Origin: Trichosporon coremiiforme
Lineage: Eukaryota > Basidiomycota > Tremellomycetes > Trichosporonales > Trichosporonaceae
Assembly: GCA_039545355.1 (NCBI GenBank)
Contig: BCJJ01000020.1
Location: forward strand, 1-64,000
DNA: 64,000 nucleotides
Direction: 5' to 3'
Shown one piece after another: positions 43,749 to 54,383 of the stretch (position 1 is its first letter; every line of letters starts with the position of its first letter). Both the position numbers and the translations under genes were made by a program. Under the pieces are notes generated by a model. That model ran no database searches and was not told where the DNA came from. It saw only the letters and a program-made list of their open reading frames with translations.

Positions 43749-46088
43749 ATGGGCAGCATACGCCAGACGAAAGGCCGCTCCCGCACAGGCTGCAAGCAGT
43801 GTCGCATCGTGAGTCACTCCTCCCTCCCTCTTTCACACAGCTGACAGGCAGGATCGCAAGAAGGTATGTCACCTCGCACTTTGACTTTTCTTTCCATCCC
43901 ATCACTTCCTCCCTCGCAACACCTCCACCCACAACAACAACAACAATGATGGGATCGTTCCTGACCCCAGTGTGATGAGGTCCGACCAGCGTGCGGCCGG
44001 TGCGCCCAGCGCCGCACCAGCTGCGACTTTGACCGTCCCCTCGGCGTCCGTCTCCCGAATCGGCGTAGGACGAGCACAGTGACCGGCTCCGTCAGCGGCT
44101 CCGTCAGCGGCCCCGCGCCGATGCCGAGCCCGCGCGCCACCCCTGTCGCCTCCCTCCCTCCCCTCCGCAGCGACGAGGGCAGCATGAGCTCCGGCTCCCC
44201 TGCCGACTCGCAGCACACGGCACACACGCCCCATCCGCACGCTTCGCACTCGGCGCACGCCGCCCACCCGCCGCCGCACTCGCATTCGGGACACGCGCAC
44301 CAGATCCACTCGTCCCACTCTGCCCACGCCGGCCACCCGGCCCACCCGCCCCATCCGCCGCACTCGCACACTACGCCAAAGGAGAACGGGCGCGTGTCGC
44401 ACCCGACGTCGAGCCTGCGCGACTGGGCAAGCCCGAGTTCCAGCAAGTGAGTTGTCAAGACCACGGCTTTCAACTGACAGACAGGGCCGCCGAGTCCGCA
44501 TCGCTCATGGACGTTGTGCCGCCCGTGGCATCTGTTTCGCCTCAGATGGACGTCTCGGTGTCGCCGTTAGTCGTGCCGGGGACGTCGTTCGATGACCTGG
44601 GCTTGGGCCAGGACTTGTAAGCTCATGTTCTATCGCACGTAGCTGACCTCAGTGACCCCTTCCACGGCCTGCTGAAGGATCTCTTCGACAGCACGACGGC
44701 AGACATGACGCCGTCGGCGATGCAGATCCTCTTCGCCCCTCCGGCGCCGACAGCGCAGCGCGGTCCGAACGTAGAGCCGCGTGACGTGCAGCGCCGCTTC
44801 AATGCGCCGCTCGACCCCCGCGCCGAACTCGCAAGCATAATTCCCGCCCCCGTTTTGGCCACGCTCAGCGACACGGACGCGCGCCTGTTCTACCACTACA
44901 TCGATGTGCAGGCCACGATCTCGGTCGGCGTCGAGACAGAGGACAACCCGCTTAGCACGTATTTCATCCCCGTCGCGCTGAGTGCGGCCCTGGGAGAGAG
45001 TAACGGCGACAGCGGGCCGAATGACACTAACCCCGCCTTCCACGCGCTCAAGGCTTGCGCCGCGACGCACCGCGCCAATCTCATGGACGGCACGGGCACG
45101 GATGGCTCGGCCGCGTTCCGCCAGGTTGCGCAGAGCGCTAGGAAGCGCGCATACGCTTTGCTGGCTGAGCGCATCGAGGTGTTGTCCCGTGCCTCGCCAT
45201 TGGAGAGGGAACAGTTCGCGGGCGCCCTCGCCATCGTGAGTGACAATCTCCATTCTTGCTAACTCTCAGCTCGTCTCCCTCGCGGTAGTGGACGGGAACA
45301 CGCGTCTTCTTCCCCGCCTCCTTCAAGCGTACTCTGTGAGACTCCAGACAGCCGACACGCCGAGCGCGAACGAGCTCTTCTTCATCAGCGCGATTAGTCT
45401 GTATCAGGCGTGGTACAACTTCAACCTCGTCGTGATCCTCGACCAGCCCCTCATGCCCCTGTTGTGCGAAATGGCCCGTGACCCCCTCACGCTGAGCCCG
45501 GCCGTCGAGGACGTCTTCGCCGTCCCGCCCGATATTGCACTGGAGCACATGAGGGTATATCATGTGATCAGGGAATATCGGGGCGCGATGCGGGATGGCG
45601 CGGAGAACGGACGCCGCGAGCTCGCGGCCCAGGTCGAGGCTGACGAGCTCGTCACTGGCCTTGGCCATGCCATAGGCGCGGACCTGGAGGTGCGTGACAG
45701 GGAACCGCGCGGGGAGGGCGTGGCGCGTCGCAAGGCTGTCGGGCGGCTGCTGCACCACGCCGCTCTCCGCGCACTCCTGCTGCGCGAGGTGTTCCACTGT
45801 TCACGGACCGACACGGCAGTACAAGAATGCGTGGCGCACGCGCTCTCCTCGCTTCAGAGCATAAAGTGGGGCACGGAGAGCGGGCTCCTGATCCCCCTGA
45901 TGGTGCTATCTACGGCGGCGCTGGAAAGGGAAAGACTCCAGTTCAGAGACTTCATGGTCAGGCTGTGCTGGAAGGGAAGCGTTGGACCTAGAGCTGCGCT
46001 CCGCACGCTGGACATGGTCATTGACGATAAGGCGCTCGACTGGCGGGACGCGCTGAGAAAGGTGGGCTCGGGGCTGATTCTCGTGTGA
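43749..46088 (+). CDS. Zn2Cys6 transcription factor with His-rich region
   Basis: Six exons: 43749-43808, 43852-43863 (12 nt), 43971-44446, 44485-44616, 44653-45235 and 45270-46088; 693 aa. The binuclear zinc cluster uses C15, C18, C25, C32, C35 and C42 (spacing 2-6-6-2-6). It is assembled from three exons, the 12-nt one encoding DRKK. A Ser/Pro/Thr-rich region follows, then a His-rich tract (residues about 120-175; SHSAHAAHPPPHSHSGHAH). The C-terminal half is a helical fungal-specific factor domain (SDTDARLFYHYI, AWYNFNLVVILDQPLMPLL). It should bind CGG-type DNA half-sites in the nucleus. The target pathway is unknown; neighbours are a quinone-oxidoreductase-like gene and, 1 kb upstream, the amidohydrolase. 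Confidence 0.9.
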
Positions 46089-46484
46089 ACGGGAGCAGCG
46101 CGCAGCTGCCGGCGCCCGAAGGTACCCCGAACGAAGGGTGAGAGCAGAGCGCAGTAAGGTTGTACAGACAGGGCTAGTGATAGAACTTTCTTTGGGACAT
46201 AGCAGTGTATTCATAGACCTAATGTATGTTGAGTATACATGTTCAGGTGCCAGCATGCTGAGTATCTCGTGCGCGGTGAGGTCAGCGGCGAGCGGCGCTG
46301 CCGGCCGGCCGTCAACTTTCGGCGAAGACTCAGGCACATCGGTCACCTCCGGTGCCCCAGTTATCGGCCGGTTACATTCCATCCGTTCTCTGATCGACAC
46401 CTTGAGTCGGTGTTGCCCACTACCTCATCGTCTCTACTGCACACCACACATCTGATCAAGAACGCAAGACAGAGGGGAAGCAAG
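46089..46484. other. intergenic spacer
   Basis: 396 bp between two tandem plus-strand genes. No gene seen. Confidence 0.5.
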
Positions 46485-47755
46485 ATGAAGGCCTTCCAGA
46501 TCAGACACCACGCGCATCCCCGCGACCACCCCGTGTAAGCTTTCTTATCTCGGCTCAGCTAACGCCAGGTCCGAGATCCCTCCCCCCGTGCCAAAGGACG
46601 GTGAAGTGCTCATTGACGTGTATGCGGCGGGACTGAACTTCTTCGAGTGAGCTGTCGCCTCCTTTCTCCTCTCTCCTCAACGCTGCGAGAAGCGTGGACT
46701 CAGCTGATACCAGTGTCCTCCAAGCCCAAAACCTTTATCAACGTAAGCTGCTTCGAGTGCGTCAAGCTGACAACAGACAAACCTCCGCTTCCCTTCGTCC
46801 TTGGAGTCGAATTCTCTGGTCGGATCGCACAGAACTCGCACATTCCAAAGGGATGCCCCTTCAAGCGGGGAGGTGAGCTCCCATCTTATCTTCCCGCAGG
46901 TAAGCTGACATCAGACCGCGTCATGGGCCGAGGTCTAGGCGCGTATGCCGAGCAAGTCGCCGTTCCTGTATCCTCTCTCCTCCCCCTGCCTGCGGAGCTG
47001 AGCTATGAGCAAGGCGCAGCGTTCTATGTCGCGTACCCTACCTCCTATGAGGCGCTCGTCGGCCGGGCGAATGCGAAAAAGGGGGAAACTGTGCTAGTGC
47101 ACGCCGCCGCGGGGGGCGTGGGCGTCGCGGCCGTGCAGATCGCAAAGAGTGAGTCACCCCGTCCTCCGGTCTGCTTTTGATTGTCGACCAGAAAGAGTAA
47201 CGAGTCTCTCACTTCGTTCGCAATGAACGCTAGCTGACAGCAGGCCTCGGATGCACCGTGATCGGCACTGCCGGCACAGAAGCCAAGCGCGCCGCAGCCA
47301 AGGCAGCAGGCTGCGACTATGTCGTGGACTACACTCAGTCCGACTGGCCGCAGCAGATCAAGGCGCTCACGAACGGCCGCGGCGTGGATGTCGTCTACGA
47401 CCCCGTCGGCCTGCTTGTCCCGTCTCTGAAATGCGTGGCATGGAACGCGCGCCTGCTCGTTGTCGGCTTTGCCGGAGGGACGATTGAGAAGATTCCTGCA
47501 AACCTTGTCTTGTTGAAGAATGTGTCGGTGGTGGGCGTGAGGGGCGGAGAAGCGGCGAGGAAAGATCCGGAGCGTGGAAAGAGGACGATTAAGGAGTGTT
47601 TCAAGATGATTCAGGAGGGGATGAGACCGGTCATCCATGGACGGGTTTATGAGGGCTTGGAGGAACTTGCGGAGGGGTTGGGAGATTTGGAGAATAGAAA
47701 GGTCACGGGGAAAGCGGTGGTGAGGATTCGAAGAGACGATAGGGCGAAGCTGTGA
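46485..47755 (+). CDS. quinone-oxidoreductase-like MDR enzyme
   Basis: Six exons: 46485-46534, 46569-46646, 46714-46742, 46777-46872, 46915-47148 and 47244-47755; 332 aa. All junctions keep frame and rebuild the family sequence: AAGLNFFDVLQAQNLYQHKP, LPFVLGVEFSGRI, FKRGDRVMGRGLGAYAEQVA. The zinc-less medium-chain dehydrogenase/reductase fold is shown by the NADPH-binding block VLVHAAAGGVGVAAVQIAK and by YDPVGLLVPS. Such enzymes reduce quinones or enones with NADPH in the cytosol. The 29-nt third exon is small. The intron 46873-46914 contains a second, nested GTAAGC donor directly after a CAG (46897-46899). Downstream lies a pseudogene. Confidence 0.92.
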
Positions 47756-47945
47756 AGCTGTGAAGCTGTAAAGGATGCAGACTGATTTAAGGACGACGGG
47801 GATTTCTCCTATCGTACACGGCATACACGGCAGTCAGAGTGTCGTGGCACTGAGCTGATGTCCATGTTAGGCAATCGCAATCGCAATTTGCTGAGACAAG
47901 GCTCTATCTCGGCAACCCGGGATCTCAGTGACTACCTGACTGCAG

Positions 47946-48305
47946 GTATCTCCTGCACCGACACAAGCGAGTACTGAATGGTCTCAGAAATGGGTGCAGG
48001 AACCGACGGAGCAGATTGCCGACTTGCGAGAGGGCATCAAGCATCTCAAGGTCGGGTACGAGATCTTCTACCGCCCTCGACGGCCTGAGGGTTATGCCTA
48101 GTCGAGGAAGGAGAAGACGTCGGCGTACCCGCTCAAGAACGTCCTCGACAACGCCTTCGCTACGAGCAAAAAGGCGGGGGACTGCAGCGACTTAATAGCA
48201 TGGGCGCTGGAGAGTCTGAATTGTGAGATGGCCCCGCGGGAGAGGGTGAAGTGGTTGAAGGACCAGAACAAGCGGGGGTTGAGAAGAACAGCCATCATTC
48301 CATGA
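47946..48305 (+). pseudogene. decayed gene fragment with internal stop
   Basis: An acceptor-like CCTGACTGCAG is followed by a biased frame with EQIADLREGIKHLKVGYEIF. An in-frame TAG (48099-48101) interrupts it, then the same frame continues (YPLKNVLDNAFATSKKAGDC, EMAPRERVKWLKDQNKRGL) to TGA 48303-48305. No start exon is found upstream. The sequence is helical and basic. Family not recognised. One internal stop and the missing 5' part mark it as a relic. Confidence 0.5.
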
Positions 48306-48361
48306 TCGTCAGTACAAGCGTTGGTGCATCCCATGAGGTCTCGAATATCAACCGCGCTGCA

Positions 48362-49691
48362 TCATAGCGCCCCCATCTCCGCCAACGTGGCTAGGCTCTC
48401 CAAGTCCAGCGGCTGCCGCCCGAAGCCCTGCCTGTCGTCATCGCTCGGCATCTCGGGCACTGGGCGGTTTATCCTCCACTTGTTCTTCAGGTGGCTCGGC
48501 AGCCTATCCTCAAGACGGGCGTGGATGATCTCGCCCATGACGGGGAGGAACTTGAACGCGTGCCCCGCGCCTCCGCTGGCGATCAGCAGCCCGGGCGCCG
48601 CATAGTCTATGACAAAGTTCCCATCCAGCGTGTCAGAGTAGTAGCACATGCGGGTGTACTTGAGTTCTTTCCTCGCTAGGGCCGGGAAGCCCTCGCCGAG
48701 TTTCTCGCGCAGGAGCGCCAGGCTCTTCCGCGGGATCCAGCCGACACCCTTCTCCTGCGCATAAGCGGCCGCGGCTTGGTCGAGTACCGTCCGTGGGACG
48801 TCGTTGGGCACAGTGTATCCGCCCGAATGGAGCGCAAACTTCATCACCCCCGAAGCCGTAGGGGGGAAAGCGTAGTACCCCGTCCCGTCCTGGGTTGAGT
48901 TGACGGGGATGTCCTTGTAGATCTCCATCTCTCCGGGCGTGAGCTGGACAGCAGCCACAGTCTGGCCAGTGGGCACGAGCAGACCCTTGGGCAGCAGCCC
49001 GCGCAGCGCGGGATGTCCGCCCGTCCAAGACCCGAGCGCGGCAATGACCTTGTCCGCGCGGAACTCGCGCCCATCGGTGAGCTTGACACCGACGACGGCG
49101 TCGCCGTCACGAATCAGCTCGGCCAGCTCCGCCGAGGGAACGAGCGGAACGTTGAGCTCGCGTAGCCGCGCATAGAGCTTCTCGATTGCGCCCGAGGACC
49201 ACGCCCAGCCGCCCGACCGGTTGAAGTACGCGCTCTGCTGGAGCGCTGCCGAGCCCTCGGAACCGGGGCCGAGTTTAGTTAAGATTTCGGCGGAAGAGAG
49301 CATCCGCACTCCCTCGGGGTCGAGGGACTGTACTACGGCGAACAGCTCCACGGCCTCGGGACGCGTCAGGTTGCGCTGGAGTACGCCTGTCCTATCGTCG
49401 TCAGCGACCTCGTGCCCGCGGGCCGACTCACTCGTGGTACACGCCCTCCCACTCCTTCTTTCTCCAGCGTCGGATGCTCTCGTGCGCGAGCACGGTGTAG
49501 TCGCGGTCAATGTAGTCGACCCGCACCGCCTTGTTGATGTCGGTGCTGGCCGCGTCTTCGGCAGGCAAGGTCGGCGCCCGGTCGAGCACCGTTACGTCAT
49601 AGTGCCCGCTCTCGGCGAGCGAGACGGCAGCAGTCGCACCCAGCTCGCCTGCGCCGATGACCACAACCTTGGTCTTGGGAAATAACTCCAT
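48362..49691 (-). CDS. FAD-dependent amine oxidase (fructosyl amino acid / sarcosine oxidase family)
   Basis: Exons 49432-49691 and 48362-49391 give 429 aa. The 40-nt intron 49392-49431 has a GTGAGT donor and a CGCTGACGACGATAG acceptor. The N-terminal Rossmann motif reads VVVIGAGELGATAAVSLAES. The family block DINKAVRVDYIDRDY follows. Near the C-terminus are YTRMCYYSDTLDGNFVIDY, whose cysteine sits where relatives bind FAD covalently, and SGGAGHAFKFLPVMGE. Relatives oxidise fructosyl amino acids, sarcosine, saccharopine or pipecolate with release of hydrogen peroxide. The last three residues are Gly-Ala-Leu, not a good PTS1, so peroxisomal targeting is not evident. The upstream neighbour gene is divergent. 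Confidence 0.88.
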
Positions 49692-50806
49692 GTTGTGGAA
49701 GAGTGAGTGGAGGTGAGTGAGGTGTTGATTAAATTTCACAGCGGAATGGGGAGAGGGTTGTCGGCTGTTCCGCGCGGAATAGTGGGCCCTCTCATCTCCC
49801 CGTCCACCTGCCGCACCTGCCGTTTGCATCGCGTGCGACTCGAACACCCGACTCGATCGTGTTGAAGGGACTCGAGACTTGTGCCTGAGCACGCGTGACA
49901 CGTGCGCACATGGCATGTGCGCACTCGACACGTAGCGCACCTCTGCATGCTCACTCGAACAGTCCTCTGTAGTCTCTGTTCTCCGTATGCACCCTATACA
50001 CTGTTACAACAGATCGGAGAACTGTCCGAGCGCCTTGCATCCATGATCCGAAAGATGGCGCACGCTCGTAGCTGGTGCAACGAGATGAGTAGTCGACGCA
50101 GATATGGGGGGGATACCGGGGATAGGACGGGATATGTCAGTCACGTGTTGAACGCCCGAACTCGAGCCACCTGCGATACGGAGAGCGGACGAGAAGATAT
50201 TGCACTCAGCTCGTTGACTAGACAATCCCATACCTTTCGTCGCGACCGACCGCAGTGTGACACTCTGCAGTGACTAGCCACGCTAGCGGCGGGACGGTGG
50301 TTAGTCGGAGAGCGCCGCAGCAAAGTGCGATAGCGATTTGTAAGAGCGTGGAGCGTTGATCTGCAACTGAGACCGAAGATGGAACTGCATCGAGTGACCG
50401 CAACAGCTGGGATTGTATGCTTCCAGCATCGCCTGTGGAGGCGGCGATGGCGTCGGGGAGGCGTCAAACGCCCTGTCGTTGCGCCGCATCCCTAGGGTCC
50501 ACAGCCTGTGCCGCTGCTTGCCGGCGGCAGTGATTTCATGACGCCGTTGTCTCGGAAGTTAAGACATCTGCATGCGTCATGCCGTGTCATGGCAGTTCGC
50601 ATAGTGACGAGCGTGGCGTAGGCTATCGCGGCGATAAGCATGCGATGCTGCGGGAGAAGACGTTGTCAGTGAACGCGCGATGCAATGTCAGTCTGGTGTG
50701 CTGGCGGCAGGTCAGCGGAGGAGGCTCCAGACCTGTTCTTAGTCTCACGTCATAGCACCACTCTCATATCATCTCACGTCAACAGCGCACCCTAAACCCC
50801 CGCACC
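49692..50806. other. divergent spacer (FAD oxidase / aldo-keto reductase)
   Basis: 1.1 kb. No codon-biased frame. An inverted CACGTG-like region with several ACACGTGCG/CACGTGTCA elements lies at about 49890-49935. The part before 50807 is presumably the promoter of the aldo-keto reductase. Confidence 0.45.
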
Positions 50807-50817
50807 TATATATAAAG
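50807..50817 (+). promoter_or_regulatory. TATA box of the aldo-keto reductase gene
   Basis: TATATATAAAG, 50 bp before the ATG at 50867. TATA-containing promoters are usual for stress-induced genes, which fits an aldo-keto reductase. Confidence 0.7.
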
Positions 50818-50866
50818 TTCCCACAGCTGTGACTGCTCACTTCCGCACACACATACACACGCAACC

Positions 50867-52541
50867 ATGTCGAACAAGCGCGAAATTACTCTGTGAGTCC
50901 ACCGAGGTGCGGGCTGGCTGGCGTGAGCCGATGGCAACGGCGAAGTGGAGGCGGGCACTCGGGCACCGGGGCTCCAGACATCTACTCATGTGCCGCATGC
51001 ATCCCTCTGCATCGCACCTGCCGTACGCCCAGCGCTAGCCAGCACACACCTGCGTCCGCCAAAGGGCGCAGAAGCATGCATGGCTCAGCGGCCACGCGCA
51101 CGCCTCGATTTTCACAGTTTTTCCAAGGTTCTAATGGCCACCAGTAACAACGGTGTCAAGATCCCCCAGATCGGCTTCGGCACCTGGCAGGCCAAGCCTG
51201 GAGAGGTCGAGCCCGCCGTTACCGAGGCCCTCAAGGTCGGCTACAGGCACATTGATGCCGCGCTTCAGTACGGTAAGTCGCATTTGATGTTTGCGCCTTT
51301 TCCGGAGCTCGAGAGAGGTTGGGAGAGAGGATGGAGAAAGCTTCTGGGAGGCTCGGAAGACACGGAGGAGCGATGTTGGGCAGCTGGCTGACTGCCCAGG
51401 CAACCAGAACGAGGTCGCCACGGGCATCAAGAACTCGGGTGTCGACCGCAAGGACATCTTCATCACGTCCAAGCTGTGGAACAACTCGCACCGTCCCGAG
51501 CACGTCGAGGCTGACCTTGACACGACGCTGAAGCAGCTCGGCACCGACTACCTCGACCTGTGGCTAATCCACTGGCCCGTTCCCTTCCAGCCGGGCGAGG
51601 AGCTGATGCCTGAGAAGGACGGCGTGGCGCTGCTCGACATTGGCGGCCCCTCGATCGTCGACACTTGGAAGGAGGTCGTGCGCATCTCGAAGGAGACGAA
51701 GAAGGTCCGCGCTGTCGGCGTGTCGAACTTCACGGTCGAGCACCTCGAGAAGATCATCAAGGCGACTGGCGAGGTCCCGGCCATGAACCAGGTCGAGACG
51801 CACCCTACCCTCATCCAGCCTGAGCTCTACAAGTACATGAAGGAGAAGAACATCCACCTCACGGCGTATTCGCCGCTCGGCAACAATGTGACAGGAAAGC
51901 CGCGCGACGTGGACGCCGAGCCCGTCAAGAAGACCGCCGAAAAGCTGGGCAAGACCGCCGCCCAGGTCCTCATCGGCTGGGGCCTCAAGCAGGGCTTCAT
52001 CGAGATCCCCAAGTCGGTCCACCGCGACCGCATCAGGAGCAACTTTGAGGCGGTCGAGCTCAACGACGAGGACTTCGAGGCTATCAGCGAGTGGGGCAAG
52101 GCCAACTACAACCGTTGCAACATTCCCGCCCAGTACGAGCCCAAGTGAGTATGGTTTCCAGGGCATGGAGAGTGCCACTGTTCTGGTGGAGGCATGTGAG
52201 AAGAAGCAGCGGGGCCACGGGAATGCCGCGCTACGCCGTGCACGGCGACGCGGCGCTGCGGTGACCTCTTGCGACTCCAGTGGTTGCCAGGAGGCGGCGT
52301 AGAGTAGGCCGAGCGCTGCGGCTCGTTTAGAGTCTTTCCTGGACTGCCGGAGCAGAGCAGCTCCTCGATTCTGTTGATTCTATTGGGGCGACCGATCACC
52401 CTGACATTGTGCATCTTTCTTGTGTTTTGTTCGGGAAACGCGAGGGCGTCTCAGAGGAAGACAAAATGCTGACGCGACAGGTGGCCGATCAACATTTTCA
52501 ACGAGCCCGAGGAGAGGAACGAGAAGAACCACGTGTGGTGA
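50867..52541 (+). CDS. aldo-keto reductase (AKR superfamily, GCY1-like)
   Basis: Exons 50867-50892, 51145-51272, 51400-52144 and 52481-52541; 319 aa, the normal family length. Introns are 252, 127 and 336 nt, long for this window. The last exon is easily missed because the frame reads a TGA (52146) three bases after the exon end at 52144. The splice to 52481 restores the family C-terminus ([15 protein letters not shown]). The catalytic tetrad is D46, Y51, K76 and H109 in [16 protein letters not shown] and LIHWPVPF. The NADPH-binding loop includes [10 protein letters not shown]. It reduces aldehydes or ketones, possibly glycerone/glyceraldehyde, in the cytosol. A TATA box lies 50 bp upstream. 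Confidence 0.93.
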
Positions 52542-52793
52542 AGTGTCCGTAGAGATATGTATGCAGCAGAAGAAGTCTTTTTATGGTAGTTGCGGAGGAA
52601 CCTCGGATGCTGTTCCCAGGCCCGGGATACCGGATGCGGCCTGACGAAGCCGTGTGGTGGAGGCGTACATTCTGTAGGTGGAGGTTCCCTTACGTCCCAG
52701 GGCGTCCGTCAGCTTCGCTTGCGATCGGGCATGCATCTGTCTTTCCTCTTCCTCGTTTCGACATCTCCCACCCTCCCATTCGACTTCAGCGCA

Positions 52794-53954
52794 ATGAGCA
52801 TGGCCGGATCCCTCCCCGCCAAGCGTCGCAGAAGCAGTAGTGAGCGCGCGCTCGCAGAGATCGACCGTCCCGCCGGCCTCGCCGGTACTCTCGTCAAGCA
52901 CGGCAAGTACGTCGCCGCCGGCGTGCTCGGTATTTGGTGGTTCGACCTGCCCGCCGCCGTCGCCCAGGTCCGCGCACTCAGCGGCTGGGGCCAGTGAGTA
53001 TCCCTTCGGCGTGGACGCTGTCCGGAGCGGCTTGTTCCCAGGCGCCCACCCCCGGCTTCGGGTGCGAGGAGCAGGGCGCACGGAGCTGCCCGGAATGACA
53101 GTGCGCCGATATCAGGAGCAACGCTGACAGTACAGCACCGCATTCTCGGCCGCCGTCGTGCTCCAGCTCATCACCGTCTCGCTCTTCCTGTATCTCGTCG
53201 TGTATCTGCCGTGGTACCAGGGCGCGCTTCCGAATGTGAGTCACACTTGCTCCTTCCCAGCATCCCGGGCTCGCAGCTGACCAGTCTCGAGATCCAAGCT
53301 GACAAGCAGTACCCCAAATGGCAGAAGTCGCGCCGTCTCCGTGTCATTGTTCCCGTGAGTTGCTCATTCATGTCCCAGGCATTCGGCGCACGCGCGCGGC
53401 GAGCGGTGCCTCGGCCAAAAGTTGGGGATCGGGGTTTGTTTACGTCCTACTCTCCTAGTTCCTGCTCTCCTGGGATTCCCAGCCGGTACCGCCGCCGCCG
53501 TACTGCGTCATATGAGGCGCATATCTGCCCCTAGGCATCCGCTAGCGCCGTTGCTGCCGGCGGCAAGCAGAGGAGTACGCCGCATACCGGGCTGAAACGT
53601 GGGAGGAGGGTGTGTGAACGACCCACGACTCCGTCTGAATACCAATCGCCGAGTAACGAGTGCTGACTCCAGCTCCTCTTCGTCACGATCCTGAGCGGCT
53701 GGAGCGCGCTCGCGTTCGCTCTCTCCCACGCGTCGCATTCGCATCCCCGCGGGCCGATCCGGAGTGCGATCCGCGCCGCACTCGGGCTCGAGGAGAAGCT
53801 CGAGATGAGCCGACTATCCGCCATGTGTGGAGGTGAGTCTGCCGCCTGAGCGAGCTGACGAAAAGCGACGGCGGTGTACATTCTCATGTTTGGTGTACTC
53901 GGGTTCATCCCCGCGCCACCGATGCGTAAGGTGAAGCGGAGCAAGTCGTCATAG
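52794..53954 (+). CDS. small multi-pass membrane protein, unknown family
   Basis: Exons 52794-52993, 53136-53235, 53310-53354, 53673-53832 and 53866-53954 give 197 aa. Acceptors are CTGACAGTACAG, GCTGACAAGCAG, GCTGACTCCAG and GCTGACGAAAAG. The first has a decoy AG right after the branch site, and using it would break the frame. The N-terminus is basic (PAKRRRSSSER). Hydrophobic segments are AAGVLGIWWF, VVLQLITVSLFLYLVVYLPW, LLFVTILSGWSALAFAL and VYILMFGVLGFIPA. The C-terminus is basic (RKVKRSKSS), suggesting an ER-type K-rich tail. One intron is 318 nt. I do not recognise the family; the intact frame over five exons shows it is real. Confidence 0.75.
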
Positions 53955-54383
53955 GCGTCTCTTCTTGTCAGCCAGATCTGTTTAAGGCGGAAGGAAGGTC
54001 CGCGTCGAAGCGCCGGACTGGTCCCGGGCGATAGGAAGCCCAACGAGAGGCCATAATGTGAAGCTGAGCGATTGATAGATATGTCGCGCGACCGGAAGAG
54101 CCATGTATTGCTAGCTAGCTACGATGCTGTTGATGCGACCGTGATTTCTGCATTCCACTTGAAAGACCACCGGATACCGGATGGTCAGACGTTGCGGAGA
54201 GTCTGGCCGTGTCCGCTAACGCTCGCTTGACGGCGCGACCCTGGTTCCAGTCACCGACGTATTCACGCGTGCCTCCACCCTGCACCCTAAGCCTTGTCTT
54301 CCTTTAGATCCCCGTCTCGATCACTTCGCGTCTTCCTTCTCTTCTCTCTTGCTTGACCCCAGGTCGACTAAAAGCCCGTCACT
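53955..54383. other. intergenic spacer
   Basis: 429 bp between two tandem plus-strand genes; pyrimidine-rich before 54384. No gene seen. Confidence 0.5.
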
